64,000 nucleotides of DNA from Haematobia irritans (taxonomy: Eukaryota; Arthropoda; Insecta; Diptera; Muscidae): positions 219,412,975 to 219,476,974 of the forward strand of contig NC_134399.1 of assembly GCF_050003625.1 (NCBI RefSeq). Reading direction: 5' to 3'. This document shows positions 31,547 through 42,859 of the stretch, piece by piece. The notes below the pieces were generated by a model. The model made no database searches, was not told the origin of the DNA, and saw only the letters and a program-made list of their open reading frames with translations. Position 1 is the first letter of the stretch. Each line of letters begins with the position of its first letter. The position numbers and the translations under genes are program-made.

Positions 31547-33177
31547 TATACCCTCCACCATAGGATGGGGGGTATATTAACTTTGTCATTCCGTTTGTAA
31601 CACATCGAAATATTGCTATAAGACCCCATAAAGTATATATATTCTGGGTCGTGGTGAAATTCTGAGTCGATCTGAGCATGTCCGTCCGTCCGTCTGTTGA
31701 AATCACGCTAACTTCCGAACGAAACAAGCTATCGACTTGAAACTTGACACAAGTAGTTGTTATTGATGTAGGTCGGATGGTATTGCAAATGGGCCATATC
31801 GGTCCACTTTTACGTATAGCCCCCATATAAACGGACCCCCAAATTTGGCTTGCGAGGGCTCTAAGAGAAGCAAATTTCATCCGATCCGGCTGAAATTTGG
31901 TACATGGTGTTAGTATATGGTCTCTAATAACCATGCAAAAATTGGTCCATATCGGTCCATAATTATATATAGCCCCCATATAAACCGATCCCCCGATTTG
32001 GCTTGCGAGGCCTGTAAGACAAGCAAGTTTCATCCGATCCGGCTGAAATTTGGTACATGGTGTTAGTATATGGTCTCTAACAACCATGCAAAAATTGGTC
32101 TACATCGGTCCATAATTATATATAGCCCCCATATAAACCGATCCCCGATTTGGCTTCCGAGGCCTCTAAGAGAAGCAAATTTCATCCGATCCGGCTGAAA
32201 TTTGGTACATGGTGTTAGAATATGGTCTCTAACAACCATGCAAAAATTGGTCCACATTGGTCCATAATTATATATAGCCCCCATATAAACCGATCACCAG
32301 ATTTGACCTCCGGATCCTCTTGGAAGACCAAAATTCATCTGATTCAGTTGAAATGCAAAAATTGGTCGGTATCGGTCCATAATTATATATAGGCCCCATA
32401 TAAACCGATCCCCAGATTTGACCCCCAGAGCCTCTTGGAAGAGCAAAATTCTTCCCATTCGGTTGAAATTTGGTACGTGATGTTAGTATATGGTATCCAA
32501 CAACCATGCAGGAATTGGTTCCTATCAGCCCATAATTATATATAGCTCCCATATAAACCGATCCCCAGATTTGACCTCCGGTGCCTTTTGGAGAAGCAAA
32601 ATTCATCCGATCTACTTGAAATTTGCTACGAGGTGATCGTATATGATATTTAACAACCACGCCAAAAGTGGTCCATATCAGTCCATAATCATATATAGCC
32701 CCATATAAACCGATCCCGAGATTTGGTTTTGGAGCCTCTTGGAGGAGCAAATTTCATCCGAGTGAGTTGAAATTTGGTACATTGTGCTAGTATATGGTCG
32801 TTAACAACCATGCGTAACTAGGTCCATATCGGTCTATAGTTATATATATTCCTCAGATAAATAGATTTCCAATCACACAAAAATTGGTCTATATCAAGTT
32901 CACAATTGTATATAGCCCCCATATAAGCGACCCCCATATTTCAATTCTGGCTCTCTACGTACCGTGCAAAAATCCATATCGATTCGTAATTATTTGTCTA
33001 ATATATACCACGTATGGACTAACTCACAATTTAGAAAACGATTTTAAGAAGTTTTAAGATACCATAATCCAATTAATTCGATTGTGTAGACAGTCTTTCG
33101 TAGAAGTTTCTACGCAATCCATGGTGGAGAGTACATAAGATTCGGCCTGGCCGAACTTACGGCCGTATATACTTGTT
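31547..33177 (+). mobile_element. 153-bp-paragraph repeat, family 1, longest copy
   Basis: Starts TATACCCTCCACCATAGGAT and ends CGGCCGTATATACTTGTT. The marker TATAGCCCCCATATAAACCG occurs with its G at 31819, 31972, 32125, 32277, 32392, 32545 and 32698: spacings 153, 153, 152, 115, 153 and 153. Minus-strand reading frames (31416-32087, 32063-32284, 32268-32750) break exactly where the spacing departs from 153. Encoded 51-residue units have no recognised domain. The last paragraphs (32830-33060) are degraded. Confidence 0.9.
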
Positions 33178-33905
33178 ATATTTTCACTATAAAATTGCTA
33201 ATTTAATTTTGAGAAACACATTTGGGTATTTGAATGAAAAGCCATGAATTGAACATAAATGCAACGTAAATTTGAATTATAAAAAAAAATTTGCCCAACT
33301 TTTAATAAATTATCGAAACAGTTTTTTTTCGTTGATTTTTTGTGACAATAAAATTAGGGTTTCCTTTCAACATTACGTTGAAACCCGATTTTTTGATCAC
33401 CCTACTTAAGATGATCGGTGGCCGTTTTTAGTAGGAATTTGGAATTTATTTTGACCCCATGGTCTATGAATACAAGCGGGAGCGACCATGGTCTATAACA
33501 GAGGCCCACACCATTTCCATCGGCTTTGATTGAGTTCTGGTGACCACGAAGGTCATTTTCAGCTGACCTTTTTGGCAAGTAAATTCAATTATTTTGTTTG
33601 TTCGCAGAAAACCAAATTTGGTATTGGGCCACTTTCGTGTGTTGCCAGAATGAGGGATTTTCCCCCAAAGTGGGAATTTTTCTTCAGGAGCTGGGACGAA
33701 TGTTTTGAGTTGGGAGATTTCATGGAGAATCTTCAAATAATTGGTGGTATTTGTGGGGATTTTTCGTTTGAAACTTGGCACAAACAATTTCTTATTGGAG
33801 TAAGTCGACAGATATTCCATATATGATATTTGGACCAACAATAAATGAAGGCTTTATTTTCGGGACTCAAACGCAAATTTATACTATGCTTGGTCAAGAT
33901 ATTTT
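33178..33905. other. Unassigned DNA with opposing ORFs
   Basis: 33400-33840 is less AT-rich and open on both strands (plus 98 aa at 33530, minus 125 aa at 33464). The plus ORF (..DFPPKWEFFFRSWDECFELG..) and the minus ORF match nothing I know. C/G-rich lines resemble 9395-9480, suggesting an old repeat rather than an exon. Confidence 0.35.
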
Positions 33906-34313
33906 TATACCCACCACCATAGAATGGTGATGGGGGTATAATAAGTTTGCCATTCCGTTTGTAACACATCGAAATATCGATTTCCGACTATATAAAGCAT
34001 ATATATTCTTGATCAGGGAGAAATTCTAAGACGATATAACCATGTCCGTCGGTCTGTCTATCTAGTCTCCATATAGACCGATCTCCAGATTTTACTACTT
34101 GGGCTTATAGAAACCGTAGTTTTTATCAAATTTTCCTAAAATTGGACATCTAGAGGTATTGTAGGACAACAAATACGTGTGCCGAAAATGGCGTGTATTG
34201 GTTCATGTTTTGGTATATCCCCCATATAGACTGATCTCACGATTAAACTTCTTGGAATTATAGAAACCGTAGGTTTTATAAAATTTGCCTGAAATTTGAA
34301 ATCTAGAAGAATT

Positions 34314-34340
34314 TAAAGGGTGATACGGTCAAAATTTGGA
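34314..34340. mobile_element. Solitary DD37E terminal inverted repeat
   Basis: AAGGGTGATACGGTCAAAAT followed by TTGG, identical to the terminus of the element at 56413-57680. Only one end is present; its partner and body are gone, and the neighbouring sequence is a different repeat. This is a deletion scar. Confidence 0.7.
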
Positions 34341-34935
34341 CTAATACGGTCCCAGAAGCCAGAATTTTAAGCCAATTTGGTTGAAATTTTGCACTAGGAG
34401 TACAATTCGTAGTGTAGTTAAGTATACCAAATTTTGTTGAAATCGGTTCCGATTTAGATATAGCTACCATATATATTGTTCGCCCGATTTACACTCATAT
34501 GACCACAGAGGCCAATTTTTAACTCCGATTTAGTTGAAATTTTGCACAGGGAGTAAAATTGGCATTGTAGCTATGCGTGCCAAATTTGGTTGAAATCGCC
34601 TCAGATTTAGATATAGCTCCCATATATATGTTTTTCTGATTTCGACAAAAATGGTAAAAATACCAACATTTTCCTTGTAAAATCGCCACTGCTAAACTTC
34701 TAATACATAATTTAATTATTTAAATTCAATTTTAAGGAAACTTCCCAAAAGTTTATTTATGATTTATCGCTCGATATAAATCATAAATAAACATTTGGGA
34801 AGTTTCCTTAAAATTGCTTCAGATTTAAATGTTTCCCATACTTTTTTTCTAACATAGTGTTCCATCCTAGTGCATTAGCCGACTTATATCAAATTCTGTC
34901 CAGATCGAGTGATATTTAAATGTATGTATTTGGGA

Positions 34936-36363
34936 CACCCAGAAAAAAGTGCCTTCGAAACTAAAGGAAAAAATTTTCATCAATATAGTTTATCCATTTT
35001 ATTTCCATTAAGGTAAATTTTTGTGAAAAATAATAAAATTTACTCGTTTCAGTAAAAAAATCCTAAACTGTAAGCAGTTAGGAATAGTTCATTAACTAGA
35101 ATAAGGCATGGCATTTTACTCATACTATTTTCTTCGCTGGGTATAAGAATTTACTACTGAAAAAGAAAATTTTATTCACCGATAACAAAGCATTCGTAAA
35201 AATAAACAAAAACCGAACTAAAACCAAGTTTGCTCAAAATTAGTAAAATTTCTTATAAAATGATAATTGCGACTTCCTTTATAATAGAAAGTTTTTCATA
35301 CATACGAACAACACTTGGCATAGAAAAATATTTTAGTTCATTCGTACTAAGAAGTATGCAATCCTTTCAAAACTTAAGGAAACACACTTGTTAGAATATA
35401 GGAAATTTTCCTAAATTTCTATTGTCTACCTGTAATCGATACCTGTCATCGTAATCGATGTGTTTGCGCGTGGGTGTAATCGATATATTTGCGCGTCGGT
35501 TGTTTTTTTGGTTGGAATCGCGTTGTTTCGGAGAGATTGTTAAAAAATAATATGGTAACATAATATAATAAATAATAAATAAAATATATAAAATATTTGT
35601 TATTTTAAATTAGTGAGAAAAATTTTGGTTTTTTTTAAATAAATCTATCAATGTTCGTGATAGTGTATAAATAAAGAAAACACCAGCAGAATAACAACCC
35701 TTTCATTTGTCTTCATTTTGGAATCTTCAATTATCAGGTAATATTCAGTGACGCTAACCTTTTGCAACAAAAATGTTTTATGATTTTTTATATTTGTAGG
35801 TATTGAAATTGTAAAAGGAGGACAAAATCGTTAGGCAGCAACTTATTAAAAGTGAAAAGTACAAGAAGAAGAAAAAGTGCGTTTTACAGTTGATAATATC
35901 ACACGGAAATTGGAAATAGTGGAATAATAAACTAATATTTCAAAGAGATTCGATTCTGTTGATTCTTAATAAATATATTCAATATATTAATAAAACATGT
36001 CTTTTATTGAAGATAAAATTGCTTATAGAAATAAATAAAATTGTATTTAAAAACGAAGGTAAGCAGTTCTAATTATGAAGTAAAAGTTTTACCACAAATG
36101 TGTAAGATTTGTCGAAATGAATGAAACAATTTCAATAAAATCATTCCATATATGAATTCAAATTAGTTAAATTTTTTCATTCTGTAGTATAGTGGTATAT
36201 AAATATAGGAAAATGTTAACTAATATATGGAATGCATTATTCCTAATTTCAACGAAAATCACATCGTTCAAACAAATAAAAATGTCTTTGGCGCTATACG
36301 AAGTTCAACTTTCTTCACAATGAGTTCATTTTATCTTAAAGAAGGGTCACTTTTTTCTGGGTG
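34936..36363. mobile_element. 1428-bp TIR element with promoter-like interior
   Basis: Perfect 16-bp inverted repeats CACCCAGAAAAAAGTG / CACTTTTTTCTGGGTG. The empty site in the paralogue at 52095-52110 (ATTTGGGACAAACC) defines the insertion; GA is duplicated (34934-34935, 36364-36365). No transposase ORF. The interior holds three ATCGAT motifs (35435, 35454, 35479), a 21-bp near-repeat ending TTTGCGCGT, and a canonical small-intron signature at 35738-35799. Superfamily not assigned. Confidence 0.75.
35738..35799 (+). other. Candidate 62-bp spliceosomal intron in a TIR element
   Basis: CAG/GTAATATT donor, GCTAACC branch-like site 21-27 bases in, T-rich tract and TTTGTAG/G acceptor. Sixty-two bases is typical of small fly introns. 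Flanking sequence (..AATCTTCAATTATCAG, GTATTGAAATTGTAAAAGG..) is non-coding and could be a 5' UTR of a lost transposase gene or a captured host promoter. Splicing is inferred from motifs only. Confidence 0.4.
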
Positions 36364-37352
36364 GACAAACCTTTGTATATAGCCCCCAAACACATTTGAC
36401 GGATGTGATATGGTATCGAAAATTTAGATCTACAAAGTGGTGCAGTGTATAATATAGTCGGACCCGCCCGACTTTAGACTTTCCTTACTTGTTATCGTTC
36501 CATTTGGTAAGGCCTACATATAGACCGATTTCCCTTCTTGAGGGTATAGAAGGCGCACTGATCATGAAAATTGCTTGATACTAAATGTAAAATTTCAAGA
36601 TTTTACTTCTCGTAATCATTTAAATAATGGAGGTAAAAATCTATAGATTTAAGGTTTCAAATCAAGGCGTTATTTCATCATTTTCTTGTACACTTACAAG
36701 AGATGTTAATGATTCGTCTAAAACTCAAATAAAAATGGTTCTTATAAATCCACAATCTGATATATTCTTTACTAGCGTAACCCGGCCCGCTTCGCTGCGC
36801 CTTCCGAAGCGTATTTGTAGGAACATTTTGCGTGAACTTAGTCAACCATATCCTTCGTGCTGAAAACAAATTCGAAAAGATTTGAATTCTTTCAAACAAA
36901 TCGAACTACTTGCTTTTTCGTAAAATCGGACTACTTGCATATGTAAACCGATTCGTCTTAAAAACTGTCGGGGAGAGGGTGTACCCTTTCCTCCAAATTT
37001 TTTTAATAATGTTCTGTATTCAAGTAGTTGGACAATCTTCTATATTTCTTGTGAATTTTTTAGTGGTTTGTCAAGGAAAGGTATCCTTCTCCTCAACATA
37101 TCTGAAAATTAAATTATAATAACATACAAAGAATTACTGTTTCCCATCCAATAAATCGGAAAAGCAAAAGTAGTAAAACATTTTACCACATTAACATTTG
37201 CTAAAATATTGGAAAATGATGCATCCTCTACGTTGGCTCCCAATTTCATGTAAATTTAAGTTCTTTACTAAAAAGAAGTCTGGCAGAAGCTTGTGCAAAA
37301 ATAATAAAATTATGTACCGAGTTCCCATTTACGGACAATCCTCTACTTTCAA

Positions 37353-38676
37353 TAAGCCGAAGCTTATGTACCCTCCACCATGGATTGCGTAGAAACTTCT
37401 ACTGAAGACTGTCATCCATAATCGATTTACTTGGGTTGCGTAATATATACCACGTATTCCATACGTGGTATATATTAAACTTAAAATGGCCGATTAAATA
37501 GGTATACAATTAAGTTTGACAAAATTTTCTATAGAAATAAAATTTTTACTAAATTTTCAAAAGATTTAAAATTTTGACAACATTCTCTATAGAATTAAAA
37601 TTTTGACAACATTTTCTACAGAAATAAAATTTTGCCAAAATTTTCTATAGAAATAAAATTTGACAAAATTTTCTATAGGAATAAAATTTCGACAAATTTT
37701 GCTAGATTATTTTTGCTCGAGTGGCAAGCATGATTATGAACCGATATGGACCAATTTTTGTGTGATTGGGGATTGGCTACATATAACTATAGACCGATAT
37801 GGACCAATTTTGGCATGGTTATTAGCGGCCATATATTAACACCACGTTGCAAATTTAAACCGGATCGGATGAATTTTGCTCGTCCAAGTGGCTCCGGAGT
37901 TCAAATCTGGGAATCGGTTTATATAGGGGCTATATATAATTATAGACTGATATGGACCAATTTTTGAATGGTTTTTAGAGACTATTTACTAATATCATGT
38001 ACCAAATTTCAGTCGGATCGGATGAAATTTGCTTCACTTAGAGGATCCGCAAACCAAATCTGGGGATCGGTTTATATGGGGGCTATATATAATTATGAAC
38101 CGATATGGACCAATTTTTGCATGGTTGTTAGAGACCATATATTAACACCACGTACCAAATTTCAGCCGGATCGGATGAAATTTGCTTCTCTTAGAGCAAT
38201 CGCAAGCCAAATTTGGGGGTCCGTTTATATGGGGACTATACGTAAAAGTGGACCGATATGGACCAATTTTTGCATGGTTCTTAGAGACCATATACTAACA
38301 CCATGTACCAAATTTCAGCCTGATCGGATGAAACTTGCTTCTTTTAGAGCAATCGCAAGCCAAATTTGGGGGTCCGTTTATATGGGGGCTATACGTAAAA
38401 GTGGACCGATATGGCCCATTTGCAATACCATCCGACCTACATCAATAACAACACCTTGTGCCAAGTTTCAAGTCGATAGCTTGTTTCGTTCGGAGGTTAG
38501 CGTGATTTCAACAGACGGACGGAGGGACGGACGGACGGACATGCTCAGATCGACTCATAATTTCACCACGACCCAGAATATATATACTTTATGGGATCTT
38601 AGAGCAATATTTCGATGTGTTACAAACGGAATGACAAAGTTAATATACCCCCCATCCTATGGTGGAGGGTATAAAA
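37353..38676 (-). mobile_element. 153-bp-paragraph repeat, family 1, inside the CTAGCG repeat
   Basis: Reverse orientation: ends GGTGGAGGGTATA at the right, GTACCCTCCACCATGGATTG at the left. The plus strand is open for 268 codons (37968-38774) with successive units IWGSVYMGAIYNYEPIWTNF .. of exactly 51 residues. A GGAC tract lies at 38515-38540. A 29-bp array element (about 37500-37735) splits the left part. Confidence 0.88.
37515..37735 (-). repeat. 29-bp array with right flank, innermost level of the nest
   Basis: Six to seven units in GAC orientation, followed by the conserved flank TTTTGCTAGATTATTTTTGC, CTCGAGTGGCAA as at 46195-46230. It is bounded by family 1 sequence on both sides, supporting the view that array plus flank move as one unit. 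Confidence 0.8.
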
Positions 38677-40259
38677 AACGGACAAAAGGGAAACCACCTT
38701 CGCTCCACTCCCACCTGATATCGGACTATCACGTACACTATATTAATTTCACAACTACTCAATGGTCCCTATAAATTCTATCGAAGTAAATCGACAAAGT
38801 TTATTTCAATTTTCCCCTTCCCCAACCAGATATCGAAAAATCATATACTAATTTAAAAATCATGTATAAATTTAATCACCTCCCACGTTCCCTGTAAATT
38901 TCAAGTAGATCGGAGATGTTCAAATTTTGCTCTATTGTTTTAAAGGGACGTCACTTTCCCCGATACAATATCGACAAACACCGGAGTGAATAGCACCCCT
39001 AACCTTCCCAGAAAATTCTTGAAACTTTCCTTCAAGTGTGGGGCAAGGAAGGTTGCCTCTTCGTTCATAACTTTACCCCACTGCTTTTGTAAATTTCAAG
39101 AAAACTTAAGAATTTTTGTTTTTTTTTGCAGTTTTAAAGGAGGACCTCCTCCTCGACCAAATATCGAAAAGTGATGTAGTGTATCTTTGGTAAAAGTCCC
39201 AGAAAATGTCAAGCAAATTATAGGCCTAAAGGGGAGAGGCCGTCCAAATATCACAAATTCAGGTATCAACTATTAATATCGTAACCTCTCCCCAGTCCTC
39301 TGTAAATTTGGTAAAGTTTAATGGTTTCTCTGTATGTAACATACTTAAGAGAAGCGGATGTCTCCCTATGCCCTTTTATTTTTCCCCGACCAAATATTAA
39401 AAAATCAGGAACCTGATATAAATTTCATAACCTCACCCATTTTTTCCGTAAAATTTCAGTCGGAGGAGATTAGTTTTGTTTTCACTGTACTTTAAAAAAA
39501 AATCGGGGAAATGGGTGGTCCTCCTCCCCAACCAAACATCGAAAAATAATGTAGCGGATTTTTGTCTAGATGCCAACCCCAACATTCAATGAAAATTTCA
39601 AGCAAATCGCATAATTTTATTCCAAGTTTCAAAAAGTAGGGCAAGAGGGAGGTCCCCCTCCCCGTCCACATATGAAATCATCAGGTACACCATATTAATT
39701 CCATAACCTCACCGCATGTTCTCTGTAAATCTCAGATAATTTAGTGAATTTTAGTTTTTTCACTGTACTTTAAAAAAAGTCGAACAAAGGGGAGGTCCCC
39801 CTCCACCACCAAATATCGAAATATAAAGTAACGGATCTTTGTCTAGATGCCAACCCCAACCTTCAATGAAAATTTCAAGCAAATCGGTCAACTTTGGTAC
39901 AATTTTCAAAAAGTCCGACAAAGGGGAGGTCCCCCTCCGCGACCAGGTGTAAAAACCACATGAACGCCCCCTACGATCTCTGAAAGTTTCAAGTAAATCG
40001 GTTCAGCCGTTTTGGAGCCAACTCGGAACATACAAATAAACAAACAAACAAACAAACATAGATTGAATTTTATATATATAGATAGGTAAAATATTTAAAT
40101 TTATCTTCGAGAAGTGTACTGGTTGAACTGCTCTGCTTGGGTGAATATCTGTCATCAAACCCCCCTGAAAATTCAAAGGAAACTATAATATTTGATTCAT
40201 GGTGGTGGGTATTTACGGCCGGGCTGAACCTTGTTTTAAACTCATTTAAAACATTAATT

Positions 40260-41142
40260 GGAAAAATTTTCGTAATTTTTTTTTCTGTGTGGGGAAGTCT
40301 ATAAATAATTACGAACCAATATGAACTTTTGCGCGGTAATTTGAGAACCAGAATTGGTTCGCTTTATATGAGGGCTTTAAAAAATTATTAACCGATATGG
40401 ACCAATTTTTGTGTGATTGGGGATCGGTTTATCTGGGGGCTATGTACAACTATGGACCGATATGGACCAAGTTTGCCATGGTTGTTAGCGGTCATATACT
40501 AGCACAATGTACAAAATTTCAACCGAATCGGATGAATTTTCCTCCTCCAAGAGGCTCTAAATGTCAAATCTTGGGATCGGTTTATATGGTAGCTATATAT
40601 ATTTATGGACCGATAGGAACCAATTTTTGCATGGTTGTTAGAGACCATATACTTACACCACGTACCAAATTTCAATCGGATCGGATGAATTTTCCTCCTC
40701 CAAGGGGCTCCGGAGGTCAAATCTGGGGATCGGTATATATGGGGACTATATATATCTATGGGCCGATAGGGACAAATTTTTGCGTGGTTGTTAGAGACCA
40801 TATACTAACACCACGCACTAAATTTCAATCGGATGAATTTTGGTCTTCCAAGTGGCTCCGGAGGTTAATATGGGGGCTATACGTAAAAGTGATCCGATAT
40901 GACCCATTTGCAAAACCATCCGACCTACATCAATAACAACTACTTGTGCCAAGTTCCAAGTCGATAGCTTATTTCGTTCGGAAGTTATCGTGATTTCAAC
41001 AGACCGATGGACGGATCAACTCAGAATCTCACCACGACCCAGAACATATATACTTTGTGGGGTCTTAGAGCAATATTTCGATGTATTACAAAGGGAATGA
41101 CAAAGGTAATATACCCCCATCCTATAGTGGAGGGTTTAAAAA
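40260..41142 (-). mobile_element. 153-bp-paragraph repeat, family 1, reverse copy
   Basis: Four to five paragraphs; ends CCATCCTATAGTGGAGGGTTTA at the right. The plus strand is open 40397-40936 (179 codons) with the 51-residue unit. Left end degraded. Confidence 0.85.
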
Positions 41143-42515
41143 TATTAATAGTTTCAGCTACCCTGTACTAAAAATATCGTTTAAAAAGGAATAGTACGTA
41201 ATAATTCAGATGAATATAGAATCAGGGTTCACTCATTGATATGAAAGAGATTCCGCCTTAAGCCCTCTGGAAAATACCATACATATCTATAGTCAACGAA
41301 CTCCAAGTAAAATGTTGCACAAACCGAGAAATATGAAAACTCATTCGCGTATTAAATCCCCCCAAAAAAATCTTCTCTTATCTTCTATGAAAAATAAGTC
41401 ATCTTTGGAATATGAAATGGGAATTTATTACAAATCCAATGACAAACAGCAAAGGCAATGAGAAAATCACTTGCATTACAAGTACAGGCAGAAGTCTTAT
41501 GTCTCAGTAACTCATGAATGAACTTATCCATGTTTTAAAGCTTCATAAATCCCCATCTAGCATCCACGTCCTCCGCTCATTCCCCAAAGGGAAGAACCTC
41601 ATTATGAACATTCCATCTAGGCACAATGCTACGAGTAGAGTGGATGTTTGTATAGCAAGTGTTTGTACGTGTGCCAGCAGATATATATCCTACTTAAAAA
41701 ATACTTTTGCTTCCCTAGCTTTATCATTCCAATCGTATCAATCAACTTCCAACCAAAAGAGGCAACAACACGAAAAAAGCTAAAACAGAAACAAACCTCA
41801 TACCAAAAATAAGGCATTACCAGTAAAACCAAGTCAACTGGCAACTGGGGTCAGAGGAGGAATGAAGTGCTGGACAAGTGATGTTTAAAAATAGAGAGAC
41901 ATTAGATGACAGTCATTCATTCTCTATGTCCGTCCATTTGCCTGCCTGTCCATCCATCCATCTATGAGTTGGTTGGCTATATTTGATGGAGACATTGAAT
42001 GGGACTTTGGATTTGGTTTGCTTTGCTTGGTTGGTTGGTTGGTTGAATGTTTTGCCATTATATCAACGGTGGCAGTGGCACTGCAATAACAGAAAATGGC
42101 AAAAATGTAAAACCCACAGCCACAGATTTGACATGGATCAGTAACCTAATGCCAGATTATAATTCAGCAAACGAAACATGGAGAAGAAACGTTTGTTTTC
42201 GTTCGTCTCGCTGATGTTCTGTTTGTTTATGGATTGTAGCAGCTCCAAAATTTTTAAATAGTATTGAATACACTGAGAAAAATTGAGGATAGAAAAGGAA
42301 CTTTTATGCTCAGTTGAAAAAAAATTAAAAAAGAGTTACCAATTCGGCGGCCTGTGACATAACGCGTAAGAGTGTGCAACTCATAATGAAAAATAAGCTT
42401 GAAATTCAAATAGTGCAAAAGCTCACTGACCATAGACATTCCAACAGTACTCAGAACCAATGCGCTCAGCACTCTTCAACCAAGAATGTATTAAAAGGAA
42501 GATTACTCGCAACCG
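41143..42515. other. Host-like DNA, no gene identified
   Basis: Mostly single-copy, with CCATCCATC (41950-41965) and TTGG (42020-42045) simple tracts. 42266-42500 may be the body of a decayed mariner-like element whose coding end follows. ORFs are 89 aa or less without motifs. Confidence 0.4.
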
Positions 42516-42684
42516 AACGACTTCTTTTTATTTCTGTACGTAAAGGATAAAATGAGAGGTCATCGTTTTTCGACACCTGAAGAAGCGGGTAATGCGATTA
42601 AAATGTATATATTTGGAGATACATCAATCAAAGTGGCAAAATCGCTTCGACAATTGGTTCAATGGGGAATATTTTGAAAAATGA
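42516..42684 (+). pseudogene. Mariner transposase C-terminal fragment
   Basis: Open frame NDFFLFLYVKDKMRGHRFST then PEEA follows the line after the third catalytic Asp of many mariner transposases ('APNDFFLF..'). After a gap and a +1 shift near 42640 another frame gives FDNWFNGEYFEK and a stop, the usual C-terminus ('CFDNWF..NGEYFEK'). The upstream domain and both termini are not recognised. It is distinct from the Himar1-like copy. Confidence 0.7.
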
Positions 42685-42859
42685 TTTTCGATGATTAATA
42701 TTTGTGTTCTCTAATCCCGAAATATAAAAGACAATCCTCATAATTTCTCTAGCGAAATGTTTTTATTCAATTTTATTTCACAAAAAAATTGTTTTGAGGT
42801 GGTATATAAAAATCTTTGTTTTATGCAATATATTAAAATTCTGTATTTATATATTTTCT

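Larger units (their letters stand above)
34341..36488 (+). mobile_element. Family 2b paragraph repeat fragment
   Basis: Matches 49880-50490 and 51985-52225 (TTTAGATATAGCTCCCATAT lines, then GTGCATTAGCCG and GTATAATATAGTCGG, ending TTTCCTTACTTGTT). Split by the TIR element 34936-36363. 34723-34816 is a local inversion (GGAAACTTCCCAAAAGTTTA with its complement) making a hairpin of about 40 bp per arm. Confidence 0.78.
36772..40083 (+). mobile_element. CTAGCGTAACCCGG repeat, second copy, interrupted
   Basis: Very similar to 5190-7186 from CTAGCGTAACCCGGCCCGCT to TTTTATATATATAGAT. It is interrupted between TACTTTCAAT (37353) and ACGGACAAAAG (38677) by a family 1 repeat; the same junction is continuous at 5765-5795. 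A few small deletions separate the copies (for example near 39955). Confidence 0.88.
33906..40236 (+). mobile_element. Family 2a paragraph repeat with a four-level nest
   Basis: Outer element parts: 33906-34313 (starts TATACCCACCACCATAGAAT), 36489-36771 (ATCGTTCCATTTGGTAAGGC) and 40084-40236 (..GGTGGTGGGTATTTACGGCC). They join into the order of the uninterrupted copy at 50496-51980. Insertions: a DD37E end plus family 2b fragment (34314-36488) with a TIR element inside; and the CTAGCG repeat (36772-40083) containing a family 1 repeat, itself containing a 29-bp array. Confidence 0.82.

Noticed and set aside
33464..33841. Overlapping 125-aa and 98-aa ORFs as coding exons
   Set aside because: Open on both strands and partly similar to C-rich lines near 9395-9480, so more likely an old repeat.
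37968..38774. 268-aa ORF as a host gene
   Set aside because: It is a chain of 51-residue units from a 153-bp interspersed repeat present in many copies and orientations, without a domain or start context; discussed only as a finding.
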